The translations under genes were made by a program, and so were the position numbers. From Flavobacterium cupreum (GTDB lineage: Bacteria > Bacteroidota > Bacteroidia > Flavobacteriales > Flavobacteriaceae), in NCBI RefSeq assembly GCF_003996965.1, contig NZ_QWDM01000011.1:124001-188000 (forward strand): a stretch of 64,000 nucleotides of DNA. Reading direction: 5' to 3'. Shown piece after piece: positions 9,346 to 18,417 of the stretch. Every line of letters starts with the position of its first letter. Within the stretch, counting starts at the first letter, position 1. The notes beneath the pieces were generated by a model. That model made no database searches. It was not told the origin of the DNA and worked only from the letters and a program-made list of their open reading frames with translations.

Positions 9346-9801
9346 CTAAGCCACTTTTTCAAGAACCGGCATCGTTGCATGAGCGATAGACAATGTCAAC
9401 GGATCTAAATGACCTGCGAAGAAAGTGTCTAAAAGTTCTTTAAAGATAGGATTTGCATTTTCAACCTGACTAAAGAGTGTAAGTGAGGAACGCAATTTTC
9501 GGGCGTCTAACTCCCCAAGGATACCTTCGGCAGATTTCTTTTTACATTGCAATAAAAGCTGTGCGATTTCGACGAGATGTTTTTCTAAAATAGGATGCTG
9601 AAGATAAGCTGTCGCTTCTTTCAGATCTGCAATAGAATAATAATCGGCTATACTGCTTTTACCCAGTCCTTTTATCTGGGGAAAGATAAACCACATCCAG
9701 TGTGATTCTTTTTTCCCTTTTTTAATTTCCGAAAAGGCAGTAAGATATAATTTGTTTTGTGCGTCTAAAAAGCGGGTTAAATCATTATTTGCGTAAGCCA
9801 T
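9346..9801 (-). CDS. DUF1810 domain protein
   Basis: 151 aa. The DUF1810 core is plain: NDLTRFLDAQNKLYLTAFSEI, then SHWMWFIFPQIKGLGKSSIADYY in its expected place, and the C-terminal HLDPLTLSIAHATM region. The family (some members are mislabelled calpastatin) is small, soluble and of unknown function. It is monocistronic and oriented like its neighbours. Confidence 0.85.
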   Translation of the reverse strand: MAYANNDLTRFLDAQNKLYLTAFSEIKKGKKESHWMWFIFPQIKGLGKSSIADYYSIADLKEATAYLQHPILEKHLVEIAQLLLQCKKKSAEGILGELDARKLRSSLTLFSQVENANPIFKELLDTFFAGHLDPLTLSIAHATMPVLEKVA

Positions 9802-9960
9802 GGTCGAATGTATTTATGATAAAGGTTGTGGTGAAATCCTGTTTTTATCTCTTAAAAGACATTTCAAAAATACAGACGATCCCTATTTTAATTTTATATA
9901 ATTATCCGGCTTTGTTATATAATTTAAATCTCCCTCATCTGACAGCATATCAACTTGTTA

Positions 9961-11703
9961 TTATCTTCTTTCGCCGACCTGTTGGCGCCACATCGAATAA
10001 TAAAGGCCTTTTTTCTCCAGCAATTCCTCATGGCTTCCTGTTTCGGAAATTTTTCCCTTTTCCAAAACATAAATGGTATCCGCATGCATGATGGTAGAAA
10101 GACGGTGCGCAATTAAAATGGTCATTCGTTTTCTGCTTTGCGAAATTTCCCGGATAGTTGCCGTGATCTGTTCTTCGGTCAGGGAATCCAGGGCAGAGGT
10201 CGCTTCATCAAAAATAAGCAGCTGCGGTTTACGTAACAATGCCCTGGCTATGGAAAGGCGTTGTTTTTCACCCCCTGAAAGCTTCATTCCGCTTTCTCCT
10301 AATAGTGTATTCAGGCCATGGGAAGCTTTTGCAATTAGTGCCGATGCCGATGCTTTCTTTAAGGCTTCATTAATTTCTTCGTCGGTAGCAGCAGGATTCA
10401 CAAAAAGCAGGTTGTCTTTGATAGATCCGGCATAGAGCTGTGTATCCTGCGTGACGAAACCAATTTGTCTTCGCAGAGGATTGTAACGGATCTGGTCGGA
10501 GTTAATTTCATTAAAATAAATAGCTCCTTCTACCGGAATGTAAAGCCCCACGAGCAATTTGACAAGTGTAGATTTTCCGGAACCCGATGGTCCCACAAAG
10601 GCAATGGTATTACCCAGGCTGATTTTAAAGGAAATATCATCAATCGCATTGTAACCGGCAGTTTTGTGTTTGAAGATGACGTTTTTAAATTCAAGGGATT
10701 CCAGTTTATCAACTTCAATAGAATTTTCAGGGCGTGTTTCTATGGGCCTGTTCATTAAACGGTCAAAAGTCTTTAAAGAAGCATCTGCCTCTCTGTATAA
10801 GATGATCATATTTCCCAAATCCTGCAAAGGGGTAAAAATAGCAGTCGATATAAATTGCATCGCAATCAGTTCGCCTGTCGTAAGTACCTTCCTGAAAATA
10901 AGCCACAATAAAATAAAAAGAATCGATTGTTTGAGGAGATTGAGCATATTGCCCTGAAGAAAAGAAAGGACACTCACTTTTTTTGCCTTTTGCATCTCCA
11001 GATTGTAGATCCGTAACGTCTGCTGATTCATTCGCTTAATTTCGGCGAAAGTAAGGCCAAGGCTTTTGACGAGTTCTATGTTTCGAAGGCTTTCTGTAAT
11101 TACTCCGGCCTGCTTATCGGTTTGTCGGTTGATGGATTTCTGTATGCCTTTTATTTTTTTCGAAACCAGTCCTGTTAGCGATCCCAGTAAGACCACACCA
11201 ACAAAAAAAACAGGAACCAGCAGCCAGTTTTTATTGATACTGTACCAGATAAGAAACCCAACGCCAATGAGCGAGGAATACATGACGTTGATAAAGGAAT
11301 TGATAAAACGTTCGGAATCTGTTTTTACTTTTTGGAGCACGGATAGGGTAGTACCGCTTCTGCTTTCTTCAAATTCCTGATAGGAGAGCCTGAGCGTTTG
11401 TTTCAGTCCATCGTTAAAAATAGACATTCCAAATCCGGCAACGGCTTTTCTGGTAAAATAATCCTGTGCTGCTTTACTTAGTCTTGCGAATACGGCTATT
11501 CCGAGTGCAATTCCCAGCCAGTACAATATTTCGGAAAGCAGTTCATTTTCAGAGAGGTTATTTTTATTGGTGGCATACTGATCTATAATTTTTCCGAATA
11601 TTACCGGATCTACCAAAGTGAGAAGCTGCGCTATTCCGGCGAGTAATAAAGAAAGAAAAACAAGATTGCGATGGGGCTGTAAATATTTCCAGAGTATTTT
11701 CAT
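9961..11703 (-). CDS. ABC transporter, fused permease and ATPase (exporter type)
   Basis: 580 aa half-transporter. The N-terminal half holds about six membrane helices of the type I exporter fold. The C-terminal nucleotide-binding domain has Walker A GPSGSGKST (about residue 371), Q-loop FVTQDTQ, signature LSGGEKQR (about 474), Walker B LLIFDEATSALD (about 493) and H-loop IAHRLST. It would act as a homodimer in the inner membrane, exporting lipids, drugs or peptides. No dedicated substrate gene is beside it. Confidence 0.9.
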   Translation of the reverse strand: MKILWKYLQPHRNLVFLSLLLAGIAQLLTLVDPVIFGKIIDQYATNKNNLSENELLSEILYWLGIALGIAVFARLSKAAQDYFTRKAVAGFGMSIFNDGLKQTLRLSYQEFEESRSGTTLSVLQKVKTDSERFINSFINVMYSSLIGVGFLIWYSINKNWLLVPVFFVGVVLLGSLTGLVSKKIKGIQKSINRQTDKQAGVITESLRNIELVKSLGLTFAEIKRMNQQTLRIYNLEMQKAKKVSVLSFLQGNMLNLLKQSILFILLWLIFRKVLTTGELIAMQFISTAIFTPLQDLGNMIILYREADASLKTFDRLMNRPIETRPENSIEVDKLESLEFKNVIFKHKTAGYNAIDDISFKISLGNTIAFVGPSGSGKSTLVKLLVGLYIPVEGAIYFNEINSDQIRYNPLRRQIGFVTQDTQLYAGSIKDNLLFVNPAATDEEINEALKKASASALIAKASHGLNTLLGESGMKLSGGEKQRLSIARALLRKPQLLIFDEATSALDSLTEEQITATIREISQSRKRMTILIAHRLSTIMHADTIYVLEKGKISETGSHEELLEKKGLYYSMWRQQVGERR

Positions 11704-11804
11704 TAAGCGTTTTTTTGAACAGCGTGCAGGTACTGCAGTTGGTTTTTACTAAGTTACCATTCTTATTTCAAATTAGAAAAGTATTTTAAGTGAACCTCTG
11801 GCAT

Positions 11805-11842
11805 AAAAAAAGACCTGTAAACAATTTGTTTACAGGTCTTTT
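11805..11842 (-). terminator. Terminator downstream of the 158-aa secreted-protein gene
   Basis: A 13-bp stem AAGACCTGTAAAC with its complement around a 5-nt loop, with T/A tracts on both sides. It lies between the stop at 11885 and the ABC transporter start. Its stem shares CCTGTAAACAA with the terminator at 8665-8700. Confidence 0.75.
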
Positions 11843-11884
11843 ATGAATTAGACCGGATTGCAGTCTTAATAGTATGGTTTTAAC

Positions 11885-12361
11885 TTAGTGTTTTCCTTTA
11901 CCATGACCATTTCCGTGGCCTTTATCTTTTCCGGGACCGTGATCGTGGTCATGTTTATTGTTACCCTTGCCAGGTCTTTGTCCAATTGTTTTTTGCGGAC
12001 TTCCTTTGTACCCTTTGCCATATTTTACTTTATGAACTTTGTAATTGTCATAAGGTCTGTCTCCTCTGTAATCAGTAAGGACTACTTTGTACTCGTTGTA
12101 AAGGTCATAATTGCGGTAAACTCTTGGTAATGATCTTGCACGAATCCATTGTCCGTTACTTACATAAATATAATTAGACGTATTTACATCATAATAAGTA
12201 TCCAGATCCGGTAAATAGTAATAACGGGCATTATCGTATCCGGAGGGACCCCATGCAGGCGGTGTTCCAATATTTACATTAACAGATACCTGAGCATAAG
12301 AAAAACTCAAGGCGAAAAAAGAAAATATCGTCAATAAATGTTTTAAAGATTTCATAATCAT
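11885..12361 (-). CDS. Secreted protein with aromatic core and His/Gly/Lys-rich tail
   Basis: 158 aa. The signal peptide ends at FSYAQ. The mature region has many Tyr and Asp residues (ARYYYLPDLDTYYDVN, NYIYVSNGQWIRAR). The last 40 residues are a basic, low-complexity H/G/K/D tail (HDHDHGPGKDKGHGNG). No catalytic motif is visible, and the tail could bind metals or cell-surface polymers. Similar proteins are widespread in flavobacteria but unnamed. The ATG at 12355 (MKSLKH) is an equally good start. Confidence 0.7.
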   Translation of the reverse strand: MIMKSLKHLLTIFSFFALSFSYAQVSVNVNIGTPPAWGPSGYDNARYYYLPDLDTYYDVNTSNYIYVSNGQWIRARSLPRVYRNYDLYNEYKVVLTDYRGDRPYDNYKVHKVKYGKGYKGSPQKTIGQRPGKGNNKHDHDHGPGKDKGHGNGHGKGKH

Positions 12362-12476
12362 AGTTATATTAGATTAATAATTTAGGTTAAAAACAAAAAC
12401 TAAGCCGAAGTTAAAAATTAAGCAATCAAAAATAGATTTCAGATAAATAACCGGGTGATTAAACTAGTTTGGCGGG

Positions 12477-12662
12477 CTATTTGTTTTGTCCGGGAGCGTA
12501 TTTTTTGGCGCTCTTATCGCCGTTCATTTTTTTGGCCTGTCCGGGTGGCACGCGTTTTACTTTTCCGTTAGAACTGTGCGAATGGCTGCCGGAAGTTACA
12601 CTACAGCTGGCAAAAGAAAAAATTGCTGAGAGCACTAAAATTTTAATCATTGTATTTTTCAT
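12477..12662 (-). CDS. Small 'PPGQ' lipoprotein
   Basis: 61 aa. The lipobox AIFSFASC is followed by a short Ser/His stretch and two related motifs, VPPGQAKKMNG and YAPGQNK. Such peptides occur in many flavobacteria. Databases sometimes call them quinol oxidase subunit 4, for which nothing here gives support. Size, lipobox and position after the other secreted gene suggest a real, expressed envelope peptide of unknown role. Confidence 0.65.
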   Translation of the reverse strand: MKNTMIKILVLSAIFSFASCSVTSGSHSHSSNGKVKRVPPGQAKKMNGDKSAKKYAPGQNK

Positions 12663-12806
12663 GTTTTTCTTTCAAAGTTAATTTTTTTAGAAGTACTTTC
12701 AACAAAATCATGCATATGTTTGGAAACAACTCTCTTATATGTACGAATAATTAGCGCTTTTAGATTTTTTTATTGTTCTAATTTAATTTTCATACGCCTC
12801 ATTATT

Positions 12807-13583
12807 TTATTTTTTGAGGTTTGCCACTTTCTCCGTCAGGTTTTTCCAGTAGCGCTTAGGCATGTGGCGAAGGTGTAGACGCGTATTTTTTCGGGATTCA
12901 ATATTTACATTATTAAAATACTGCACCCACAAATTTTGAAAAAAGGCTTCTTCCTGATCACAAATTTCAGCTAAAAATTTAGCAGAATTTACATCGTCGC
13001 TAAATTGCAGTTCCACTGTCGAGACTTTTTCGAGGTCGTAATAAATGCCGTATTTGCGTTTCGAATCATAAATAAGCCAGCGCTGATCGGCATAGCGGCT
13101 CTTAAAATGATTTTCAATCACCGGAAGCACATCACACTCCGGTTCAATGATGGCATAATACAACTCGTCTTTAGTGAATTTAAAACGGACAAAAGCTTTC
13201 ATTCGGTGGCTTTCTCTTCGGGTTATCTGGGCCGCTTTCCGGATGCCCCAGACTTCAGTGTTGGATAAATCTTCTTCTATGTTTTTTTCGGAGGCGAAGA
13301 CATAGCTGGCAAATCGAAACATAAGATCTTCCGACTGTGCTGTTTCGGATAAAAAAGTGCTGTAGATTCTTTTAAATCCCTCCTTTGAAAGCTTACTTTT
13401 TAAGCCATCGGAAACCCTTTTCGCTTTTTCAGGATCCGTTACCACAAAATAAGTGTCCGCAAAAAGTAAACTGGTCGCCGGTTCCTGTTTTGCAAAAACG
13501 ATGTCTTGTAGTTTGAACTCATAGATTTCAAAGACAGCGGTGAGCCATCCTTCAAAAGTACCGTCATATATTACCTGTGTCAT
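12807..13583 (-). CDS. Putative DNA repair protein, DUF4130 (TIGR03915 family)
   Basis: 258 aa. It contains the family blocks YDGTFEGWLTAVFEIYE at the N-terminus, ARRESHRMKAFVRFK-like RRESHRMKAFVRF, FKSRYADQRWLIYDSKR and the C-terminal NTRLHLRHMPKRYWKNL. It is the obligate partner of the radical SAM protein encoded just upstream, whose stop its start overlaps by 4 bp (13580-13583). The pair is annotated as putative DNA modification/repair by comparison with spore-photoproduct-lyase-like systems. The substrate is unknown. Confidence 0.85.
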   Translation of the reverse strand: MTQVIYDGTFEGWLTAVFEIYEFKLQDIVFAKQEPATSLLFADTYFVVTDPEKAKRVSDGLKSKLSKEGFKRIYSTFLSETAQSEDLMFRFASYVFASEKNIEEDLSNTEVWGIRKAAQITRRESHRMKAFVRFKFTKDELYYAIIEPECDVLPVIENHFKSRYADQRWLIYDSKRKYGIYYDLEKVSTVELQFSDDVNSAKFLAEICDQEEAFFQNLWVQYFNNVNIESRKNTRLHLRHMPKRYWKNLTEKVANLKK

Positions 13584-14845
13584 GTGCCGAATAGAGAAAG
13601 TTGATTGGAGAAATCGTTTTGGTATTTGCTTTTTTGAGCATCTAAAATATGATCCTTGATTTGAATGGCAGTAAAATCCTTCTGCAGTTGAAAGGGCGAT
13701 GCAAATGCCAGAAAATATTTAGCACGGCTATAAGCGATCCCCATTTTCTGTAAGTCCGTCGCAGTGAGTTTTTTGAACTTTCTGGCTGCGACAATTTTTT
13801 TGGCGCTTAAAAAGCCTATCCCGGGAATGCGTTTGATGAGTTCGAGATCAGCCGTGTTAATATCTACCGGAAACTGATTCAGGTTACGCAGCGCCCATCC
13901 GAGTTTGGGATCAATATCCAGATCCAGATTGGGCTGATCGAATCCGACAATCTCATTGACATTAAAACCATAATAGCGAATTAACCAGTCGGCCTGATAC
14001 AGACGGTTTTCACGGATAATGGGAACCGGCGTCCCGATAGCAGGAAGACGGTTGTCGTAACTTATCGGTACATATCCGGAATAGTACACCCGACGCATGT
14101 TCATCTGCTGATAAAAATAATCCGCCATTCCTAAAATTTCAAGATCGCTTTCTTTTGTTGCCCCAATAACCATTTGTGTACTTTGTCCAGCGGGAGCAAA
14201 GAGCGGTGCTTTGAAGTTTAATTTTCGCTCTTCCTTATGGCCGGCAATTTCATTTTTAAGGTAGTGCATGGGTTTCATGACATCGCTATGGTTTTTTTCA
14301 GGTGCGAGTAATTTCAGGCTTTGTTCGGTTGGCATTTCAACATTCACACTTAAGCGATCGGCATACATTCCCGCTTCTTTGAGTAATTCGTCACTGGCTC
14401 CGGGAATCGCTTTCAGGTGGATGTAGCCGTTAAAGTTATGCTCTAACCTCAATTTCTTGGCAATTCTGACCAAACGTTCCATCGTAAAATCAGGATTGTC
14501 AAAAATACCGGAGCTCAGGAATAAACCTTCAATATAATTTCTTCTGTAAAATCCAATCGTAAGGTCCACAACTTCCTGCACCGTAAAGGCAGCCCGTTTC
14601 ACATCATTACTTTTTCGGCTGACGCAGTACGCACAATCAAAAATACAATGATTGGTCAGTAAGATTTTAAGTAAAGCCACACAACGTCCGTCCTCGGTGT
14701 AGGAATGGCAAATACCGGATCCGCTGGAATTTCCGAGTCCTTTGTCTTTATTCTTTCTATTACTCTGACCAGACGAACAAGAAACATCATATTTTGCCGC
14801 ATCCGACAAAATGGCCAGCTTTTCCATTACTCTTTCATGTACCAT
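13580..14845 (-). CDS. Putative DNA modification/repair radical SAM protein (TIGR03916 family)
   Basis: 421 aa. The [4Fe-4S]/SAM motif is CIFDCAYC (CxxxCxxC), inside TNHCIFDCAYCVSRKSN. The C-terminal region INTADLELIKRIPGIGFLSAKKIVAAR is a helix-hairpin-helix DNA-binding motif. The combination of a radical SAM barrel and HhH supports work on DNA. It forms a two-gene operon with DUF4130. An alternative start is MEKLAIL at 14827. The upstream gap to the tmRNA terminator (14846-15165) is AT-rich and shows no gene. Confidence 0.88.
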   Translation of the reverse strand: MVHERVMEKLAILSDAAKYDVSCSSGQSNRKNKDKGLGNSSGSGICHSYTEDGRCVALLKILLTNHCIFDCAYCVSRKSNDVKRAAFTVQEVVDLTIGFYRRNYIEGLFLSSGIFDNPDFTMERLVRIAKKLRLEHNFNGYIHLKAIPGASDELLKEAGMYADRLSVNVEMPTEQSLKLLAPEKNHSDVMKPMHYLKNEIAGHKEERKLNFKAPLFAPAGQSTQMVIGATKESDLEILGMADYFYQQMNMRRVYYSGYVPISYDNRLPAIGTPVPIIRENRLYQADWLIRYYGFNVNEIVGFDQPNLDLDIDPKLGWALRNLNQFPVDINTADLELIKRIPGIGFLSAKKIVAARKFKKLTATDLQKMGIAYSRAKYFLAFASPFQLQKDFTAIQIKDHILDAQKSKYQNDFSNQLSLFGT

Positions 14846-15165
14846 TTTAATTTTCTTTTATAGTTGCAAATCGTTATAAAAGCGATGAATCGTCATCCAA
14901 TAAAATGATCTTTTTAGGATTATTATTTGTTTTTGGGAATCATCCTGTTCGCTGTGGAGCAGGCAAACGCTTTTAATCGAAAGTATAAATCGTGGTTTTT
15001 ATATCTTACGTTTGTCAAAATTAGTGCAATTCGTAACAAATTGACGTTGGTTTTGTGTTCTAAATTGTAACAAACAGTGTTAAAGGATATTCCTGTAAAA
15101 ATCAGAATTAATGAACAAAGGGAAGTTATGAAATAGGGGTCAATGCCGGGGAGGAATTAAAAATA

Positions 15166-15206
15166 AAAAATCGCAATTATCAATGTATTTGATAATTGCG
15201 ATTTTG
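15166..15206 (-). terminator. tmRNA terminator
   Basis: A 13-bp perfect stem (ATCGCAATTATCA, 15170-15182, with 15190-15202) and a 7-nt loop. It is bounded by A- and T-runs and lies directly after the tmRNA 3' end. Confidence 0.85.
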
Positions 15207-15211
15207 TTTAG

Positions 15212-15604
15212 TGGAGTCGCCGGGAATCGAACCCGGGTCCAAACAAGCAACTAAAGAGCTTTCTACGCGTTTATTTCCTGATTGGATTTTCGATGTTGAG
15301 CTAGGTCAGGAACAACCACTCAACACTTATCTTCTTAATTTCGAAATCCACCCGAAGCTCATGGAAATCTAGGTCTATTTTTACGGTTCCCCTTTACTGA
15401 ACGCCACAAACCAAGGCTTTCAAGGAGAATCCAGCTTCCCTATCTGATAGGGACGTGGCTAATCTTACTATAATTCGGATTATGCAGCTAAAGCGTAGTT
15501 ATTTTCGCCGTGTAAAATTGTAAGATCTTATATTTACGAGCAAGGTCTCAATGCTCGACGTGCTTACTTTTCAATTCGACTTGCTGTCAAAACCAGTCGA
15601 CCCC
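15212..15604 (-). ncRNA. ssrA: tmRNA (rescues stalled ribosomes)
   Basis: Read on the minus strand, the 5' GGGGTCG pairs with 3' CGACTCC to form the acceptor stem. The T-arm GGGTTCGATTCCC is present at the 3' end. The tag frame at 15480-15509 reads GENNYALAA followed by TAA, the normal -ALAA degradation tag with a Gly resume codon. The 5' tRNA-like part has GACTGGTTTTGACAGCAAG, typical of one-piece tmRNA. The CCA end is not encoded (discriminator A is followed by CT), so it must be added after transcription. Confidence 0.96.
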
Positions 15605-15672
15605 AAAAATGAGTTTGCAAATTTATACTATTTGAAGTTAGTTTCGTAATAAAATTTTCAGAAAAATATTCT

Positions 15673-16878
15673 TTATTCTTCGTCCTTAAAATTAAACGGA
15701 TAATCGCCGAAAACCGGAGCCAGTTTACGTACCGCATACGTGTTTCTCGTAAATTTATTCGATAAGGCAATAATGGTAATGTTTTCTTTCTGTAACGGGA
15801 TGTACGATGAAGTGTAGCCATGCCACCAGCCGTTGTGAAAGTAAAAATTCTGTCCGGTCTCCCAATTGATCATTCGGATTCCAAGACCATAATTTTTGGT
15901 GCCTTTACGTTCGTTGCTGTAACCGGTATAAACCTGTTTTAACAATTCAGGTTTTAAGAAGTCAGGTGAATTTCTCGCACGGTCAAATTTTAATAAATCG
16001 CGCGGAGTCGAGAAAATGTTTTTGTCGCCATAAACGGCATCCATATAATCCAGTCCAATTTCTACATTGTTTCCTTTATAAGACGGAACGATTGTTTTTC
16101 TGTCCTTTTCCCAATCGAAAACAAAAGTATGCGTCATTCCGAGTGGCTTAAAAATCATTTGCGTCATGGCCTCTTTATAAGTCAGACCGGTTATTTTTTC
16201 AATAATAAGCGCCAGCATGGCATAATTGGTATTGCAATACGCAAAACGGGTACCTGTTCTGGCTTCTAATCCAATATCTTTAGTTGCCAGAAGCTCTAAG
16301 ATATCTTTGTTGGTCAATTGATTGTGCCTGTCCCAAACCGATTTATCCCTGTCCGTAAAATAAGCGTAATTTCTCATTCCGCTGCGATGGCTCAGTAACA
16401 TTCGAACCGTACATTCCGGGTAAGGAAAGGTTTTTAGAATAGTATTTACTTTTTGGTCCAAATCCAGTTTTCCGGCATTGACCAGTTTTAAAACTGCGGT
16501 CGCCGTCAAAACTTTGCTGACAGAGGCAATATGAATCGGAGTATCTGCATTTATCGTAGTTCCTTCATTTTTATCCGCGTAACCATTATATTTTTCAAAG
16601 ATAATCTGGCCGTTTTTGGCTACCAGAAAACCGCCGTTCATACTGTTGTTTTTCCAGTTTTTAGTATAAAAGTGATTTATTCTTCCCGCAACTGAATTAA
16701 TATAGGCCTGGCTTATTTTTTTTTCAGGCCCTAACGGTTTCATCTTGGGTAAAGTATCTTCAACCGTTGTAATTTCTTTTTCTCTATTCTTGATATCTTT
16801 TCCGCACGATCCTAAAACTAAGATTAGAAAAAGTATTTGTGGTATATTTGTTTTTTTAAGGAAGCTCATTTTCATCAT
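15673..16878 (-). CDS. Serine hydrolase, class C beta-lactamase family lipoprotein
   Basis: 401 aa. The lipobox VLGSC (Cys 25) predicts a lipoprotein. Catalytic motif SxxK is SVSK at residues 119-122, the Tyr motif is YCN (in RFAYCNTNYAM), and the third motif lies in HNGWWHGYTSS. Members are DD-peptidases, esterases or beta-lactamases. The lack of other resistance genes makes a peptidase or esterase role in the envelope more likely. Monocistronic, ending 69 bp before the tmRNA 5' end. Confidence 0.85.
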   Translation of the reverse strand: MMKMSFLKKTNIPQILFLILVLGSCGKDIKNREKEITTVEDTLPKMKPLGPEKKISQAYINSVAGRINHFYTKNWKNNSMNGGFLVAKNGQIIFEKYNGYADKNEGTTINADTPIHIASVSKVLTATAVLKLVNAGKLDLDQKVNTILKTFPYPECTVRMLLSHRSGMRNYAYFTDRDKSVWDRHNQLTNKDILELLATKDIGLEARTGTRFAYCNTNYAMLALIIEKITGLTYKEAMTQMIFKPLGMTHTFVFDWEKDRKTIVPSYKGNNVEIGLDYMDAVYGDKNIFSTPRDLLKFDRARNSPDFLKPELLKQVYTGYSNERKGTKNYGLGIRMINWETGQNFYFHNGWWHGYTSSYIPLQKENITIIALSNKFTRNTYAVRKLAPVFGDYPFNFKDEE

Positions 16879-17115
16879 TCTTTAAAAACAAATATATAGA
16901 ATTCAATACTTTTGATTTGCCATTTTTTAATCTGCAGAATATAGTTTTTAACTTTTTTTTAACTTCTTTTTTTTGTAGTTGATTGTGCATCAGCTTTTAA
17001 CATTATAAAACTGTTTGAATTCATATAATTACAACAAAAATTTAACTTATTTTGTTATATTTGAAACAAATTGAGCTTAAAAAGTTATATTAATATTTAC
17101 TTTAATCCAATATAA

Positions 17116-18318
17116 ATGAAATTTGGCATTATAAAAGAAAGAAAAAACCCACCGGACAGACGTGTAGTGTTTGCACCAAATGAACTGACAAAACTGAAAC
17201 AGCTTTATAAAGACGCTACAGTTGAAGTTGAAAGTTCAGATATTAGAATATTTTCTGATATTCAGTACCAAAGTTTAGGTATAACTATTACAGATGATGT
17301 TTCCGGCTGCGATGTTTTATTTGGAGTGAAAGAAGTTCCGGTAGAAAATTTGATACCAAATAAATCGTATTTCTTTTTTTCCCATACCATCAAGAAACAA
17401 CCTTATAATAGAAAGCTCTTAAAAGCTATCTTAGAGAAAAATATCGATTTATACGATCATGAAACTATCGTAGACAGCAACAACAGAAGGCTGATCGGAT
17501 TTGGAAAATATGCCGGAATGGTAGGCGTTTATAATGGAATCAGAGCCTTCGGAATAAAATTCGAATTGTTTAAATTGCCTAAAGCGGAAACTCTTGCCGG
17601 AAAAGATGCCCTGATTATGCATTTAAAACGTATTACTTTACCGCCTTTAAAATTCGTGATTACCGGAACCGGTAAAGTAGGAAGTGGAGCGAAAGAAATT
17701 CTGGACGCCATAAAAATAAAAGAAATTACGGTTGAAAATTATTTAACCAAAAACTATACACAAGCGGTTTACGTGCAGTTGGATGTTTTGGAATACAATA
17801 AAAGAATTGACGGACAGGTTCTTGATTTTAATGATTTTTTGGCACATCCGGAGGCCTACGTTTCTGATTTTGAAAAATTTACTAAAGTCACTGATATTTA
17901 TTTTACGGGACATTTTTACGCCAGTGAAGCACCGGTAATTTTGACAAGGGAAATGTTGAATGCCAGTGATTGCAAAATAAAAGTGGTAGCTGATATTTCC
18001 TGTGATGTTAACGGTCCGATTGCCTGTACCTTGCGTGCTTCTACGATTGCAGAGCCAATTTACGGATATTGGCCGGCTGAAGGTAAAGAGGTGGATGTTT
18101 TCCATCCCGGTGCCGTTGTTGTAATGGCGGTTGATAATCTGCCATGTGAAATTCCAAAAGATGCCAGTGAAGGTTTCGGCGAACAATTTATGGAACATGT
18201 AATTCCCGCTTTCTTCAATGGAGATCAAGACGGAATTCTGCAAAGAGCCAAAATAACGGAGAAAGGGAAACTGACTCCGAGATTCAGCTACTTACAGGAT
18301 TATGTAGACGGGGAATAA
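17116..18318 (+). CDS. NAD(P)-dependent oxidoreductase of the alanine/lysine-forming saccharopine dehydrogenase fold
   Basis: 400 aa. The N-terminus MKFGIIKERKNPPDRRVVF resembles the AlaDh/PNT N-domain. The Rossmann loop is ITGTGKVGSGAKEIL at about residue 181. VVADISCDVNGPIACTLRAST and the final GFGEQFMEHVIPAF match the saccharopine dehydrogenase-like group found throughout flavobacteria. The exact substrate (lysine/saccharopine or another amino acid) is not settled by sequence. It is convergent with fumC and monocistronic. Confidence 0.8.
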   Translation: MKFGIIKERKNPPDRRVVFAPNELTKLKQLYKDATVEVESSDIRIFSDIQYQSLGITITDDVSGCDVLFGVKEVPVENLIPNKSYFFFSHTIKKQPYNRKLLKAILEKNIDLYDHETIVDSNNRRLIGFGKYAGMVGVYNGIRAFGIKFELFKLPKAETLAGKDALIMHLKRITLPPLKFVITGTGKVGSGAKEILDAIKIKEITVENYLTKNYTQAVYVQLDVLEYNKRIDGQVLDFNDFLAHPEAYVSDFEKFTKVTDIYFTGHFYASEAPVILTREMLNASDCKIKVVADISCDVNGPIACTLRASTIAEPIYGYWPAEGKEVDVFHPGAVVVMAVDNLPCEIPKDASEGFGEQFMEHVIPAFFNGDQDGILQRAKITEKGKLTPRFSYLQDYVDGE

Positions 18319-18324
18319 GTTTTT

Positions 18325-18407
18325 AGTCTCAGTCTCAGTCTCAGTTTGCAGTCTTGAAGGGTAGTGTAAATTTACCATTCCAACCACTGATAACTGAGAC
18401 TGAGACT
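18325..18407. repeat. AGTCTC/GAGACT inverted tandem repeat between convergent genes
   Basis: AGTCTC units repeat at 18325-18345. The reverse complement ACTGAGACTGAGACT is at 18393-18407. They can form a 15-bp stem, a plausible bidirectional terminator for the dehydrogenase and fumarase genes. A degenerate third copy (GAGACCGAGACTGAAAACT) lies at 19902-19920 beyond the other end of fumC. Confidence 0.65.
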
Positions 18408-18417
18408 GAATACTTTT

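Noticed and set aside
12477..12662. Quinol oxidase subunit 4
   Set aside because: No membrane-subunit features; a lipobox and PPGQ motifs only.
17743..18243. Antisense reading frame of 166 aa
   Set aside because: Shadow of the saccharopine-dehydrogenase-like gene.
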